Source: Hyphomonas pacifica (GTDB taxonomy: Bacteria > Pseudomonadota > Alphaproteobacteria > Caulobacterales > Hyphomonadaceae). From it: 34,409 nucleotides of DNA. Below the pieces are notes generated by a model. The model was not told the DNA's origin, made no database searches, and was given only the letters and a program-made list of their open reading frames with translations. Positions 21,956 through 32,542 of this stretch are shown piece after piece. The number at the start of each line of letters is the position of its first letter. Position 1 is the stretch's first letter. The DNA lies in contig NZ_AWFA01000026.1 of NCBI RefSeq assembly GCF_000682675.1, forward strand, positions 1-34,409. Direction: 5' to 3'. The translations under genes and the position numbers were made by a program.

Positions 21956-23305
21956 TTAGTTATACGCACTCAGCACATCGTCTACGGCGCGTTCCAGGTC
22001 TTTCAGCGTCGCAACATGGCTCATCTGATTGCAGTAGGGGTGATATCGCGGAATTTCGCTGTCTCCGGTGCCCCACAAGCCAGGGCCTTCCGGGTTCAGC
22101 CAGATTGTACGCTTGGCGCGGCTGGCAAAATCCCGGAACAGATCCGTTCGCGGATCACCATAATTGGAGCGGCCATCTCCTATCACCATCAGAGTGGTGC
22201 GGCGGTCAATCAGCTGTTCATGGTCCACTTTCAGGTCTGACCAGGCCTGACCATAGCTGGTCGAGCCGAGCCCCGCCACGCGCATGATCTCTGCCATCGC
22301 GTCCTCAAAGGGCTTGTCTTCCAGATACTCGTCCACCTCATACAGCCGGCCCGAAAACGCAAAGGCGTGCAGGTCCGGAACCACATCCTTCATCGACCAT
22401 AGCAACAACAACAGGAAGCGGACATATTGGGCAACCGAGCCCGAGACGTCGCAGACGACAACAATCTTTGGCCGCTCGCGCTTCTTCTGCCGCCAGATGA
22501 CGTTGAAGGGGACGCCGTCCATGCCGGCATTGGCCCGCATTGTGCGGCGCACATCCAGTTGCCCGCGAGACTTTTTCCTGCGTCGGCGGGAGTGCTTTAC
22601 AGCAAGTCGCTTGGCAATCTTGGCGACGAGCACTTTCATACGCTCCATGTCGGAACGGTCGAGTGCAGAAAGGCGCTTGCTGGCGGCATAGTCCTCGCGG
22701 AACTGGCGGGTTTCGCCTTTGCCGAAAACGTCAAAAGCCCTTTGCGCACGCTCTCTTGCACGATTGGTCAGATCACGGCGCATCTCGATCAGGCGCTCAG
22801 CCTCGGCTTCGCCCTCATCCGTATGCTGAGACAGTGCATCCAGCAGGCGGGACTGCAAGGATTCGCCGCCCATCTGTTTCACCATCTGCTGCGCATAATA
22901 GGCCACCTGAGTGGAGAAGCGGATATCGTCCACCTCTGCGGCGCTGGCTGCCTTTTCGATTGCGGTCGTGATGGCCGTTTCGTCGCCAGACTCCATCAGC
23001 TCGACGAGGTCCTGCTGGACGTCCTTGGCGGCGGTATCGGAGTTTGCCTCCTGGTTCTGATCGGATGACTCACCACTGCCGAGCGGCGTGTCCTTGCGCG
23101 AGAAGTATAGATCGAACAATTCGTCGAATGTCACCTTCTCATCCGGTGACTTAGCCAAAACGCAGCCAAGCGTATCCTTCAGAAGTGTTCTGTCCGAATA
23201 GCCAACCAGGGCGACGGCGCGCACGGCATCCAGGGCTTCACCCGTTGAAACCCGGACATCGGATGACCGTAGTGCGCGAATGAAGCTGGTGATCTGCCGG
23301 TCCAT
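21956..23305 (-). CDS. VWA-domain protein, CoxE-like
   Basis: 449-residue protein with a C-terminal von Willebrand A domain (about 278-440). The MIDAS metal motif DVSGS is at 286-290; 'TLMVIGDGRSNYGDP' supplies the later Asp. The N-terminal 250 residues are mostly helical and charged, ending in a very basic run around 'KHSRRRRKKSRGQ' (238-248), as in CoxE-type proteins. No signal peptide, so it is cytoplasmic. CoxE/VWA proteins act with a MoxR-type AAA+ ATPase to insert metals or remodel protein complexes; that partner is encoded 7 nt upstream. No CO dehydrogenase or methanol dehydrogenase gene is in the window, so the target is unknown. Confidence 0.88.
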   Translation of the reverse strand: MDRQITSFIRALRSSDVRVSTGEALDAVRAVALVGYSDRTLLKDTLGCVLAKSPDEKVTFDELFDLYFSRKDTPLGSGESSDQNQEANSDTAAKDVQQDLVELMESGDETAITTAIEKAASAAEVDDIRFSTQVAYYAQQMVKQMGGESLQSRLLDALSQHTDEGEAEAERLIEMRRDLTNRARERAQRAFDVFGKGETRQFREDYAASKRLSALDRSDMERMKVLVAKIAKRLAVKHSRRRRKKSRGQLDVRRTMRANAGMDGVPFNVIWRQKKRERPKIVVVCDVSGSVAQYVRFLLLLLWSMKDVVPDLHAFAFSGRLYEVDEYLEDKPFEDAMAEIMRVAGLGSTSYGQAWSDLKVDHEQLIDRRTTLMVIGDGRSNYGDPRTDLFRDFASRAKRTIWLNPEGPGLWGTGDSEIPRYHPYCNQMSHVATLKDLERAVDDVLSAYN

Positions 23306-23312
23306 GCCGGCC

Positions 23313-24296
23313 TCAATATGGTGAAGCGCGCCCGGAAGCTGATTGTCCGCTTGCGGCCTGCCTTACAAGTTTGGGGATGTCCGTTGTGACGGCCGCAATA
23401 TCGCTCTCATGCTTCAGCAGGACATTCAGTGTGTCGCGCACAAAGGTCTCGTCCAGAGTGTTCGCGTGCAGCAGTAGCAGGGTCTTGGCCCAGTCCACCG
23501 TCTCTGCAATGGAGGGCCGTTTCTTGATATCCAGTTTACGGATGGACTGGACAAAACCGACCATCTGGTCAAGCAGGGTTTCGGAGATGCCCTCCACGCG
23601 CGCCTGAACAATGCGCTGTTCGCGCTTGTGGTCCGGAAAGCCGATATGCAGGTGCAGACAGCGGCGCTTCAGGGCGTCGCCAAGCTCCCGCACATTGTTC
23701 GAGGTCAGAATAACGATCGGCGGAACATTCGCCCGAATGGTGCCGATTTCCGGAACCGTCACCTGGTAATCAGACAGGACTTCCAGCAGGAAAGCCTCGA
23801 ACTCCTCATCGGATTTGTCTATCTCGTCTACCAGCAGCACGCTGCCGGCAGACTGGCGCATGGCGGTCAGCAGGGGGCGGGCTTCCAGGAATTGCTCGGA
23901 GAAGAAAAGGTCTTCGAACGTGCCCAACTCGCTGAGGGAAGCCTCCAGCGTTTGGGCGTCGCCGATCACATCGTTCAGTTTCTCTTTCAGGATCTGGGTG
24001 TAGAGCAATTGCTTGCCATACTTCCATTCATACAACGCCTTGCCTTCATCGAGGCCCTCATAGCATTGCAGGCGCAGAAGCGGCACATCCAGCCAGCGCG
24101 ACAGCGAAGCGGCGAGATCCGTCTTGCCGACGCCCGCCGGGCCTTCGATGAGGATGGGCTTGCGCAGGCCATGAGCCAGAAAGACAGACGTGGAAATCGG
24201 GCGCGTGGAGATATACCCCACGGATTCAAGGCCAGCCGTAATGGCCTCGATGGAGGTCATGGGCTCGTAGCCAGTAATCAGATCGTTTGACATCAT
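23313..24296 (-). CDS. MoxR-family AAA+ ATPase
   Basis: 327-residue AAA+ ATPase. Walker A is GPAGVGKT (52-59), Walker B 'VLLVDEIDKSDEEFEAFLLE', sensor-1 'VILTSNNVRELGDALKRR', and the Arg-rich 'LKRRCLHLHIGFPD' region follows, all as in MoxR-type enzymes. It uses ATP to activate or assemble a partner together with the VWA protein encoded 7 nt downstream. Start uncertain: ATG at 24296, the neighbouring ATG at 24293, or ATG at 24260 (MTSIEAI); a TTG at 24329 would add 11 residues. None has a clear Shine-Dalgarno. It is divergent from priA with about 100 nt between them. Confidence 0.9.
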   Translation of the reverse strand: MMSNDLITGYEPMTSIEAITAGLESVGYISTRPISTSVFLAHGLRKPILIEGPAGVGKTDLAASLSRWLDVPLLRLQCYEGLDEGKALYEWKYGKQLLYTQILKEKLNDVIGDAQTLEASLSELGTFEDLFFSEQFLEARPLLTAMRQSAGSVLLVDEIDKSDEEFEAFLLEVLSDYQVTVPEIGTIRANVPPIVILTSNNVRELGDALKRRCLHLHIGFPDHKREQRIVQARVEGISETLLDQMVGFVQSIRKLDIKKRPSIAETVDWAKTLLLLHANTLDETFVRDTLNVLLKHESDIAAVTTDIPKLVRQAASGQSASGRASPY

Positions 24297-24398
24297 CCAA
24301 GGCGTAGGGCCCGGCGCAACACCTTGCAAGCGGTATCGCTGGGGCAGGGCAGCGCAAGGCGGGATGACGCGGCGCGATACGGGGGCTAGGAGTCGGGT

Positions 24399-26567
24399 AT
24401 GCCTGTCGCGCGAATTCTCTTTCCCTTACCTCTGCCGGAGCCGTTTGATTATGCTATCCCGGTAGGGCTGGCTGTGCCCGAAGGGGCCTATGTTGCGGCG
24501 CCGCTTGGCAAGTATGAGCGCCTCGGCATTGTGCTGGAGATATTGCCCGATAGTGCAGGTGAGGGCCGCAAGCTGAAAGAGGTGGCGCATGTCTATGATG
24601 CGCCGCCCATGCCGCGATCTATACGGGATTTTATCCTGTGGGCCGCGAAATACACAGTCTCGCATCCGGGGCATGTGCTGGGCATGGTCTTGCGCGCACG
24701 GGCCGGGCTTGGGCCATCGCCCACCGAGACGGTTTACCATCTGACCGGGCAGGAACCGCTCCGACTGACCGAGGCGCGCAGCCGCCTTCTCGCCGCCGCC
24801 GAGGAGCTTGGCCCGCAGACCGCAACAGCGCTCGCGGCTGCCGCAGAGGTTTCGTCCGGTGTCGTGAAGGGGCTTGCAGAGGCGGGCGCGCTAAGGCCGG
24901 AAGTTGTGGAGACAGACCTGCCCTATACGGAGCCATCCCCGGACCTTCCCGGCGCTGTGCTAACTGATGAGCAGGCCGAGGCCGCAAAGGAGTTGACGGC
25001 CGCCGTGGCGTCTGGCGGCTTCCACACATTTCTGATTGATGGGGTCACCGGCTCCGGCAAGACGGAAGTCTATTTTGAGGCCATTGCAGAGGCGTTGCGA
25101 CGTGACCCTGAAGCGCAGATCCTCGTCTTGCTGCCGGAAATCGCGCTGACGCAGGCGATTCTCTCACGCTTCGAGGCGCGATTCGGCGCGGCACCTGCGC
25201 CCTGGCACTCAGGCCTTTCCGACAAGGATCGTCGCCGCACCTGGCGGGAAGTCGTGCATGGCCGTGCGCGAATCGTTATTGGCGCCCGCTCCGCCCTGTT
25301 CCTTCCGTATCGCCGCCTGAAGCTGATCATCATTGATGAAGAACATGATGGCAGCTACAAGCAGGAAGACGGCGTCACCTATCATGCGCGCGACATGGCG
25401 GTAATGCGGGCAAAGCTGGAAGAGGCCGTCGTTGTACTGGCTTCGGCCACGCCTGCGCTGGAGACGATGGTGAATGCGGAACTCGGCCGCTACACGCGGC
25501 TACAGCTGTCTGCACGCCCCGGTGCGTCGCGCTTGCCGGATGTGGAGCTGGTGGATTTGCGACGCGCACCGCCGGAGCGGAATCACTGGCTGTCGCCGCA
25601 CCTGATCCGGGCCATGCAGGAGACGTTCGAGGCGGGTGAGCAGACACTTCTGTTCCTCAACCGTCGTGGCTATGCGCCGCTTGTCATCTGCAAGAGCTGT
25701 GGGGAACGCCTGAAGACGCCTGGCACAGAGAACTGGCTGACCGAACACCGCTATACCGGACGTCTCGTCTGCCATGTCACCGGCTATTCCATTCCGAAGC
25801 CCAAGACCTGCCCGCATTGCGGGGCGGCGGATTCGCTGATGGGCGTCGGTCCAGGCGTGGAGCGCGTGGCGGAAGAAGTGCGCGTTCTGATGCCGGAGGC
25901 GCGAATTGAGATTTTCTCCTCAGATACGGCGCAGGGCGGTGAAGCGACACGGGGAATCGTGGACCGGATGGAGCAGGGCGAGATAGATGTCCTGATTGGC
26001 ACGCAAATCGTCGCCAAGGGCCACAACTTCCCGAATCTTACGCTGGTGGGGGTTGTGGACGCCGATAGCGGCATGAAGGGCGGAGACCTGCGCGCAGGCG
26101 AGCGGACATATCAGTTGTTGAGCCAAGTGGCGGGCCGTGCCGGGCGCGCCGAACGGCCAGGCCGGGCGCTGGTGCAGACCTATGCGCCGGACAATCCGGC
26201 CATGCTGGCCCTGGCAGACAATAATCGCGATGGCTTCCTTCAGATCGAGCGGGATGTGCGGGCTGAACTGGGCCTGCCACCGTTTGGGCGGCTCGCTGCA
26301 ATGATTCTCTCTGCGCCCTCAGCCGAGATGGTGGACCAGGTGGCGCAGGAAGTGATCGCTCAAGCACCGAATGGGGAGGGAATCGAGGTCTTCGGCCCGG
26401 CCCCCGCGCCGATTACGGTATTGCGCGGCCGTCACCGGCGGCGATTCCTCGTCAAAGCCCCCAGAAATGTTGATCTTTCAGCCTATATGGCTGTCTGGAC
26501 AACACGTTTGAAGCTGCCGAATCCGGTTCGGATGTCTGTGGATATCGACCCATACTCTTTCCTGTAG
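24399..26567 (+). CDS. priA: Primosomal protein N' (PriA), replication-restart helicase
   Basis: 722-residue SF2 helicase that reloads the replisome at collapsed forks. N-terminal DNA-binding region (about 1-190), Walker A 'GVTGSGKTEVY', DEEH box ('IIIDEEHDGSYK'), and the C-terminal helicase lobe ('VGTQIVAKGHNFP'-like as 'IGTQIVAKGHNFPNLTLVGV', 'QLLSQVAGRAGRA'). The zinc-binding insert normally has eight Cys in two sites. Here C431/C434 and C471/C474 (site 1) remain, but three of the four site-2 Cys are gone: T440, T443 and T461 stand where Cys are expected, and only C458 is left. Length is normal. Start ATG 24399. Its place directly before atpH is common in alphaproteobacteria. Confidence 0.94.
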   Translation: MPVARILFPLPLPEPFDYAIPVGLAVPEGAYVAAPLGKYERLGIVLEILPDSAGEGRKLKEVAHVYDAPPMPRSIRDFILWAAKYTVSHPGHVLGMVLRARAGLGPSPTETVYHLTGQEPLRLTEARSRLLAAAEELGPQTATALAAAAEVSSGVVKGLAEAGALRPEVVETDLPYTEPSPDLPGAVLTDEQAEAAKELTAAVASGGFHTFLIDGVTGSGKTEVYFEAIAEALRRDPEAQILVLLPEIALTQAILSRFEARFGAAPAPWHSGLSDKDRRRTWREVVHGRARIVIGARSALFLPYRRLKLIIIDEEHDGSYKQEDGVTYHARDMAVMRAKLEEAVVVLASATPALETMVNAELGRYTRLQLSARPGASRLPDVELVDLRRAPPERNHWLSPHLIRAMQETFEAGEQTLLFLNRRGYAPLVICKSCGERLKTPGTENWLTEHRYTGRLVCHVTGYSIPKPKTCPHCGAADSLMGVGPGVERVAEEVRVLMPEARIEIFSSDTAQGGEATRGIVDRMEQGEIDVLIGTQIVAKGHNFPNLTLVGVVDADSGMKGGDLRAGERTYQLLSQVAGRAGRAERPGRALVQTYAPDNPAMLALADNNRDGFLQIERDVRAELGLPPFGRLAAMILSAPSAEMVDQVAQEVIAQAPNGEGIEVFGPAPAPITVLRGRHRRRFLVKAPRNVDLSAYMAVWTTRLKLPNPVRMSVDIDPYSFL

Positions 26568-26671
26568 GCGCGGACGCCGTAGGGGAATGCCAGTTCGCCG
26601 CAGGCAATGGCGCTTCGGCGATGTTGTCAGGCTGAAAGACTGATGCTAAGCGGCGCAAAGTTTTTGTGGGC

Positions 26672-26688
26672 GCGCACAGCGTGTGCGC
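26672..26688. promoter_or_regulatory. Inverted repeat upstream of atpH
   Basis: Arms GCGCACA (26672-26678) and TGTGCGC (26682-26688) over a 3-nt spacer, 45 nt before the atpH ATG, in the 165-nt priA-atpH gap that should hold the atp promoter. It may be an operator or a leader hairpin. Confidence 0.4.
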
Positions 26689-26732
26689 AGCCCTGCGCTG
26701 TATTTTCTGGGCTAATCCGGCCTGATTCAACC

Positions 26733-27308
26733 ATGGACGACCGAACCTTGGCTGCAAACAAAGTGACACACGCGAGTGAAGCTGCCCGGCGCTATGCCAG
26801 CGCCCTCTTCGAACTCGCTCAGGACAAAGGCGCCGTCGCCGACGTCCACAATGATTACAAGGCGTTCGTCGCCATGGCTGAGGAGTCCCAGGACCTGACC
26901 CGTCTTCTGGAGTCTCCGGCTTTCTCTCGCGATGAGAAGGTGAGGGCTCTGGCTGAAGTGGCGAAGAAAGCCGGCATGACGGACCTGCTGGCGAAATTTA
27001 TCGGCACGATGGCCCAGAATGGTCGTGCGCGTGATATTGTCGACGCGCAGCACGCCTTTGACGAATTGTATGCGAAGCAGCGCGGCGTGAAGCGCGCAGT
27101 TGTTCGCACTGCAAAGGAAATGTCTGGCGCCGAGCGTCAGCGCATCGAATCAATCCTCGCCAAGGCCGTTGGCGGCGAGGTGGAACTTTCCAGCGAGGTA
27201 GACCCCTCGTTGATCGGTGGCATACAGCTGCGCATCGGCTCTCAACTCGTTGACGCCAGCCTCGCCGCCAAACTGGATCGCATGAACACCGCCATGAAGG
27301 GAGCATGA
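26733..27308 (+). CDS. atpH: ATP synthase F1 subunit delta
   Basis: 191-residue delta subunit, the stator link between F1 and the b-subunits of F0. Its N-terminal domain starts with the hallmark '[16 protein letters not shown]', and the C-terminal region has '[20 protein letters not shown]' and '[19 protein letters not shown]', typical of OSCP/delta. The ATG at 26733 is chosen; an upstream in-frame extension carries no homology. Its TGA overlaps the atpA ATG (ATGA), giving coupled translation. The F0 genes are elsewhere in the genome, as is normal in alphaproteobacteria. Confidence 0.94.
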   Translation: MDDRTLAANKVTHASEAARRYASALFELAQDKGAVADVHNDYKAFVAMAEESQDLTRLLESPAFSRDEKVRALAEVAKKAGMTDLLAKFIGTMAQNGRARDIVDAQHAFDELYAKQRGVKRAVVRTAKEMSGAERQRIESILAKAVGGEVELSSEVDPSLIGGIQLRIGSQLVDASLAAKLDRMNTAMKGA

Positions 27309-28852
27309 GTAGCTCGATGGATATCTCAGCAGCAGAAATTTCGGGCATCCTGAAGTCGCAAATCGAAAGCTTTGGCGCTGAAGCCGAAGTGTCCGATGTC
27401 GGCCAGGTTCTGTCAGTCGGCGACGGTATCGCCCGTATCTATGGCCTTGACAGCGTTCAGGCCGGCGAAATGGTCGAATTCGATGGCGGCATTAAGGGCA
27501 TGGCCCTGAACCTGGAGAGCGACAACGTGGGTGTCGTTATCTTCGGTGATGACCGCAGCATTAAAGAAGGCGACACCGTCAAGCGCCTCGACGAGATCGT
27601 GTCGGCTCCGGTCGGCAAGGGCCTGCTGGGCCGCGTCGTGAACGCGCTTGGTGAGCCGATCGACGGCAAGGGTCCGATCACGGATATTGCTGAGCGTGCC
27701 CGTGTTGACGTGAAAGCGCCAGGCATCATCCCGCGTAAATCCGTGCATGAGCCGATGATGACGGGTATCAAGGCCATTGACGGCATGATCCCGGTCGGTC
27801 GTGGTCAGCGCGAGCTGGTCATTGGTGACCGCCAGACCGGCAAGACGGCTGTCTGCGTTGATGCCATCCTGAACCAGAAAGCGACCAATGACGCGGCGAA
27901 AGACGACAGTGAGAAGCTGTTCTGCGTCTACGTTGCTATTGGTCAGAAGCGTTCGACCGTGGCCCAGGTGGTCAAGACGCTCGAAGAGCGCGGTGCCCTC
28001 GACTACACGATCGTTGTGGCTGCCACGGCATCCGAACCGGCTCCAATGCAATACCTCGCACCGTTTACCGGTTGCGCCATGGGTGAGTGGTTCCGTGACA
28101 ACGGCAAGCACGCCCTGATCATCTATGATGACCTTTCCAAGCAGGCTGTGGCTTACCGCCAGATGTCCCTGCTGCTGCGCCGTCCGCCGGGCCGGGAAGC
28201 CTATCCGGGTGACGTGTTCTACCTGCACAGCCGTCTGCTGGAGCGCGCCGCCAAAATGGGTGACGCTGCCGGTGCTGGCTCCCTGACGGCTCTGCCGATC
28301 ATTGAGACCCAGGCCAATGACGTGTCTGCCTACATCCCGACCAACGTGATCTCCATCACTGACGGTCAGATCTTCCTTGAGACGGACCTGTTCTACCAGG
28401 GTATCCGCCCGGCTGTGAACGTCGGTCTGTCCGTGTCCCGTGTGGGCTCTGCAGCCCAGACGAAGGCCATGAAGAAGGTTGCCGGTTCCATGAAGGGCGA
28501 ACTCGCCCAGTATCGTGAGATGGCCGCCTTTGCGAAGTTCGGTTCCGACCTCGACGCCGCAACCCAGCGCCTGCTGAACCGTGGTGCCCGCCTGACGGAA
28601 CTTCTGAAGCAGCCGCAATACTCGCCGCTGCTGATGGAAGAGCAGGTTATCGTGATCTACGCTGGTACGCGTGGCTACCTCGACAAGGTCGAACTGAAGG
28701 ATGTCACCCGCTACGAGAAAGAGCTGCTGGCTCACGTGCGCGGCGCGAAGACTGACCTTCTGAAAAAAATCCGCGATGAGAAAGCTCTGACGGACGACAT
28801 CGAAGCCGAGATCAAGAAGACGCTCGACGATTTCACGTCGAAATTCGCCTGA
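27305..28852 (+). CDS. atpA: ATP synthase F1 subunit alpha
   Basis: 515-residue alpha subunit, non-catalytic nucleotide-binding partner of beta in the F1 hexamer on the cytoplasmic face of the membrane. P-loop GDRQTGKT is at 174-181; the barrel domain, '[20 protein letters not shown]' and '[19 protein letters not shown]' (with the arginine finger) are all intact. Length matches the family (about 510). Start ATG at 27305 overlaps the atpH stop; an ATG four codons later (27317) is also possible. Codon use is strongly biased, as expected for a highly expressed gene. Confidence 0.98.
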   Translation: MSSSMDISAAEISGILKSQIESFGAEAEVSDVGQVLSVGDGIARIYGLDSVQAGEMVEFDGGIKGMALNLESDNVGVVIFGDDRSIKEGDTVKRLDEIVSAPVGKGLLGRVVNALGEPIDGKGPITDIAERARVDVKAPGIIPRKSVHEPMMTGIKAIDGMIPVGRGQRELVIGDRQTGKTAVCVDAILNQKATNDAAKDDSEKLFCVYVAIGQKRSTVAQVVKTLEERGALDYTIVVAATASEPAPMQYLAPFTGCAMGEWFRDNGKHALIIYDDLSKQAVAYRQMSLLLRRPPGREAYPGDVFYLHSRLLERAAKMGDAAGAGSLTALPIIETQANDVSAYIPTNVISITDGQIFLETDLFYQGIRPAVNVGLSVSRVGSAAQTKAMKKVAGSMKGELAQYREMAAFAKFGSDLDAATQRLLNRGARLTELLKQPQYSPLLMEEQVIVIYAGTRGYLDKVELKDVTRYEKELLAHVRGAKTDLLKKIRDEKALTDDIEAEIKKTLDDFTSKFA

Positions 28853-28889
28853 TCGCCCGTAGACCGAGAACGAAGAACGAAGGCCTGAC

Positions 28890-29768
28890 ATGCCCAGCTT
28901 GAAGGACCTCAAGAACCGGATCTCCAGCGTGAAATCCACGCGGAAGATCACCAAGGCCATGCAAATGGTGGCCGCGGCAAAGCTGAAGCGCGCACAAGAG
29001 GCCGCAACAGCTTCGCGGCCCTATGCCGAGCGTATGGCCTCGGTTCTCGCAAACCTGTCTGCGTCTGCCGGTGCGGGCGGGCCGAAACTGCTGACCGGCA
29101 CCGGTTCGGAAGATACGCATCTGATCGTCGTTTTGACGGCAGAACGTGGTCTTGCCGGTGGCTTCAACACCTATGTGGTGAAGTTGGCCAAGCAGAAGAT
29201 TGGTGAACTCCGCGCCGAAGGCAAAACCGTGAAGATCCTCACGGTCGGCAAGAAGGGGCGCGAACAGCTGTCCCGCGAATATGGCGACCTGTTTGTTGGT
29301 CATGCCGATCTGTCCGGGGTGAAGGGTGGAGACTTTTCGGAGTCAGCCATCAGCCTCGGCAAGAAGCTGACTAAGGATTTTGAGGCTGGCGAGTTTGATG
29401 TTGCGACGCTCATCTACTCCCAGTTCAAGAACGTCCTCAGCCAGGTGCCGACGGCGCAGCAGATGATCCCGGCCTCCATGCCGGCAGAGGCTGAGGATGC
29501 CAAAGTCGGTAACGCGCTCTACATTTACGAGCCGTCAGAAGAGGGCATTCTCGAAACCCTGCTGCCGCGTTACATCAACACGCAGATCCTGTCCGCAATG
29601 CTGGAGAGTGCTGCGGGTGAACAGGCCAGCCGCATGACCGCGATGGACAACGCCACCAACAATGCTGGCGAAATGATCGACTCGCTGTCGCTGCAATATA
29701 ACCGCGCCCGCCAGGCGCAGATCACCAAGGAGCTGATCGAGATCATCTCCGGGGCCGAGGCACTCTAG
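28890..29768 (+). CDS. atpG: ATP synthase F1 subunit gamma
   Basis: 292-residue gamma subunit, the rotating central shaft. The N-terminal helix '[20 protein letters not shown]' and C-terminal helix '[20 protein letters not shown]' followed by '[17 protein letters not shown]' are diagnostic. Length is normal (about 290). It lies 37 nt after atpA and 48 nt before atpD. No cysteine-based redox insert of the chloroplast type is present. Confidence 0.97.
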   Translation: MPSLKDLKNRISSVKSTRKITKAMQMVAAAKLKRAQEAATASRPYAERMASVLANLSASAGAGGPKLLTGTGSEDTHLIVVLTAERGLAGGFNTYVVKLAKQKIGELRAEGKTVKILTVGKKGREQLSREYGDLFVGHADLSGVKGGDFSESAISLGKKLTKDFEAGEFDVATLIYSQFKNVLSQVPTAQQMIPASMPAEAEDAKVGNALYIYEPSEEGILETLLPRYINTQILSAMLESAAGEQASRMTAMDNATNNAGEMIDSLSLQYNRARQAQITKELIEIISGAEAL

Positions 29769-31241
<1,473 letters not shown>

Positions 31242-31348
31242 GTCACCCAATTTCCCGTTCCCGTCCTGGCAAACAAGCCGGGCGGGGGCGGACACTGGAC
31301 AATCCCTTCGCCGGAGCGTCCTGAGTGAAATCCAAGGATCAAGAGAGT

Positions 31349-31756
31349 ATGGCCGACAAACTCCACTTTTCGCTCGTTTCCCCCGCCAAGGAGGTTTTCT
31401 CCGGCGAGGTGGACCATGTGATCGCGCCCGGCTCTGAGGGTGAGTTCGGCGTGCTGGTCAACCACGCGCCCTTCATGACCACGCTCAAAAATGGCGTTGT
31501 CCGCGTGCTTGAGAACGGCACCACCAAGATGCGCATTTTCGTGCGCGGTGGTTTTGCGGACGTCACCTCCGAAGGCCTCACCATCCTCGCTGAGGAAGCC
31601 CGTCTGTTGGAAGACGTGACAGCGGCCAGCGTTCAGGAAGAGATCGATGCCACGCTGCTGAAGATCCAGTCCCTCGACAAGGATGATTCCGCACGCATCA
31701 CGCTGCAGGAACATTTCGACTATCTCGAAAGCCTGAAGGCCGCCCTGGTCCACTAA
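31349..31756 (+). CDS. atpC: ATP synthase F1 subunit epsilon
   Basis: 135-residue epsilon subunit, which joins gamma to the c-ring and can inhibit ATP hydrolysis. The N-terminal beta-sandwich is seen ('LHFSLVSPAKEVFSGEVDHV', 'GEFGVLVNHAPFMTTLKNG') and a short C-terminal helical part. The ATG at 31349 (MADKLHF) begins the conserved domain; an in-frame GTG at 31325 would add eight polar residues. Last gene of the atp operon; a strong terminator follows 27 nt after the stop. Confidence 0.95.
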   Translation: MADKLHFSLVSPAKEVFSGEVDHVIAPGSEGEFGVLVNHAPFMTTLKNGVVRVLENGTTKMRIFVRGGFADVTSEGLTILAEEARLLEDVTAASVQEEIDATLLKIQSLDKDDSARITLQEHFDYLESLKAALVH

Positions 31757-31778
31757 GGCCAGCGCGATACCAGACACA

Positions 31779-31812
31779 AAAAACGCCGCTCCAGACCGGG
31801 GCGGCGTTTTTG
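31779..31812. terminator. Bidirectional rho-independent terminator after atpC
   Basis: Stem CGCCGCTCC (31784-31792) with GGGGCGGCG (31798-31806), one T-G wobble, loop AGACC, followed by TTTTT and preceded by AAAAAA. It ends the atp operon and the convergent FrnE-like gene. Confidence 0.93.
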
Positions 31813-31833
31813 TTTGTTCTGTTGCCAGCCAGC

Positions 31834-32499
31834 TTATCCCGCAGGGCGTTCTTCCGGTTCGTGGGTGGCGGCATGGCGGATGAATTTCGCCAGCTTTTCG
31901 GAGGTCTCCGCGCCCTGGGCGGCGAACTGGCGGTTGGCGATATAGGTCGGCACGCCGGTCACGCCCATCTGGCGGAACAGATTGGCCTCATTGCGCACAT
32001 TTTCAACATCGGCATCTGTGGCCAGCAGATCCGCGACGATTTTCTGGTCCAGGGCAATCTGGCCCGCAATATCCACGAGCACCTCATGATCGCCAATGTC
32101 GCGCCCGTCATGGAAGAAAGCCTTGAACAGCGCTTCCTTGGCGGCGGAGCCTTGCTCCTGGCCCTGCGCCCAGCGCACCAGGCGGTGGGCATCAAAGCTG
32201 TTGGGCCGGCGAGTAATCTTGTCGAACTGGTAGGGGATGCCTTCTTCCTGGCCATAGTCGATCAGGGCCTGACGCATCGCGCTGGCGCGCTCCTTGCCCT
32301 CATCAGAGCCAAATTTCTCCCGCATATATTCCTTATAGTCGACACCGCCCGCCGGCACCGACGGGTCCAGCTCATAGGGGCGGAAGATCAACTGAACGTC
32401 GACATCCGGGGTCAGGGCGATTGCGCCTTCAATCCTGCGCTTGCCCAGCCAACACCAGGGGCAAACGAGGTCCGATACCATTTCGATTACAACTGTCAT
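31834..32499 (-). CDS. DsbA-family oxidoreductase, FrnE-like
   Basis: 221-residue thioredoxin-fold protein of the DsbA/FrnE group. Its CxxC is CPWC (13-16) right after the first strand 'TVVIEMVSDLVCPWCWLGKR'; a helical insert follows and the fold is closed by 'VTGVPTYIANRQFAAQGAE' with the cis-Pro (GVP). No signal peptide, so it is cytoplasmic, like FrnE of Deinococcus and E. coli YwbO-type relatives, which are linked to thiol redox balance or stress. The alternative name 2-hydroxychromene-2-carboxylate isomerase applies to a sister group without the CxxC and is unlikely. No clear Shine-Dalgarno; GGCCC/GGGCC (32500-32516) can form a 5-bp hairpin against the start codon. It follows the PLP decarboxylase gene by 43 nt. 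Confidence 0.86.
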   Translation of the reverse strand: MTVVIEMVSDLVCPWCWLGKRRIEGAIALTPDVDVQLIFRPYELDPSVPAGGVDYKEYMREKFGSDEGKERASAMRQALIDYGQEEGIPYQFDKITRRPNSFDAHRLVRWAQGQEQGSAAKEALFKAFFHDGRDIGDHEVLVDIAGQIALDQKIVADLLATDADVENVRNEANLFRQMGVTGVPTYIANRQFAAQGAETSEKLAKFIRHAATHEPEERPAG

Positions 32500-32542
32500 G
32501 GCCCATAAGTAGGGCCGCTGAGGTCAAGGTTCAAATAAAGCT

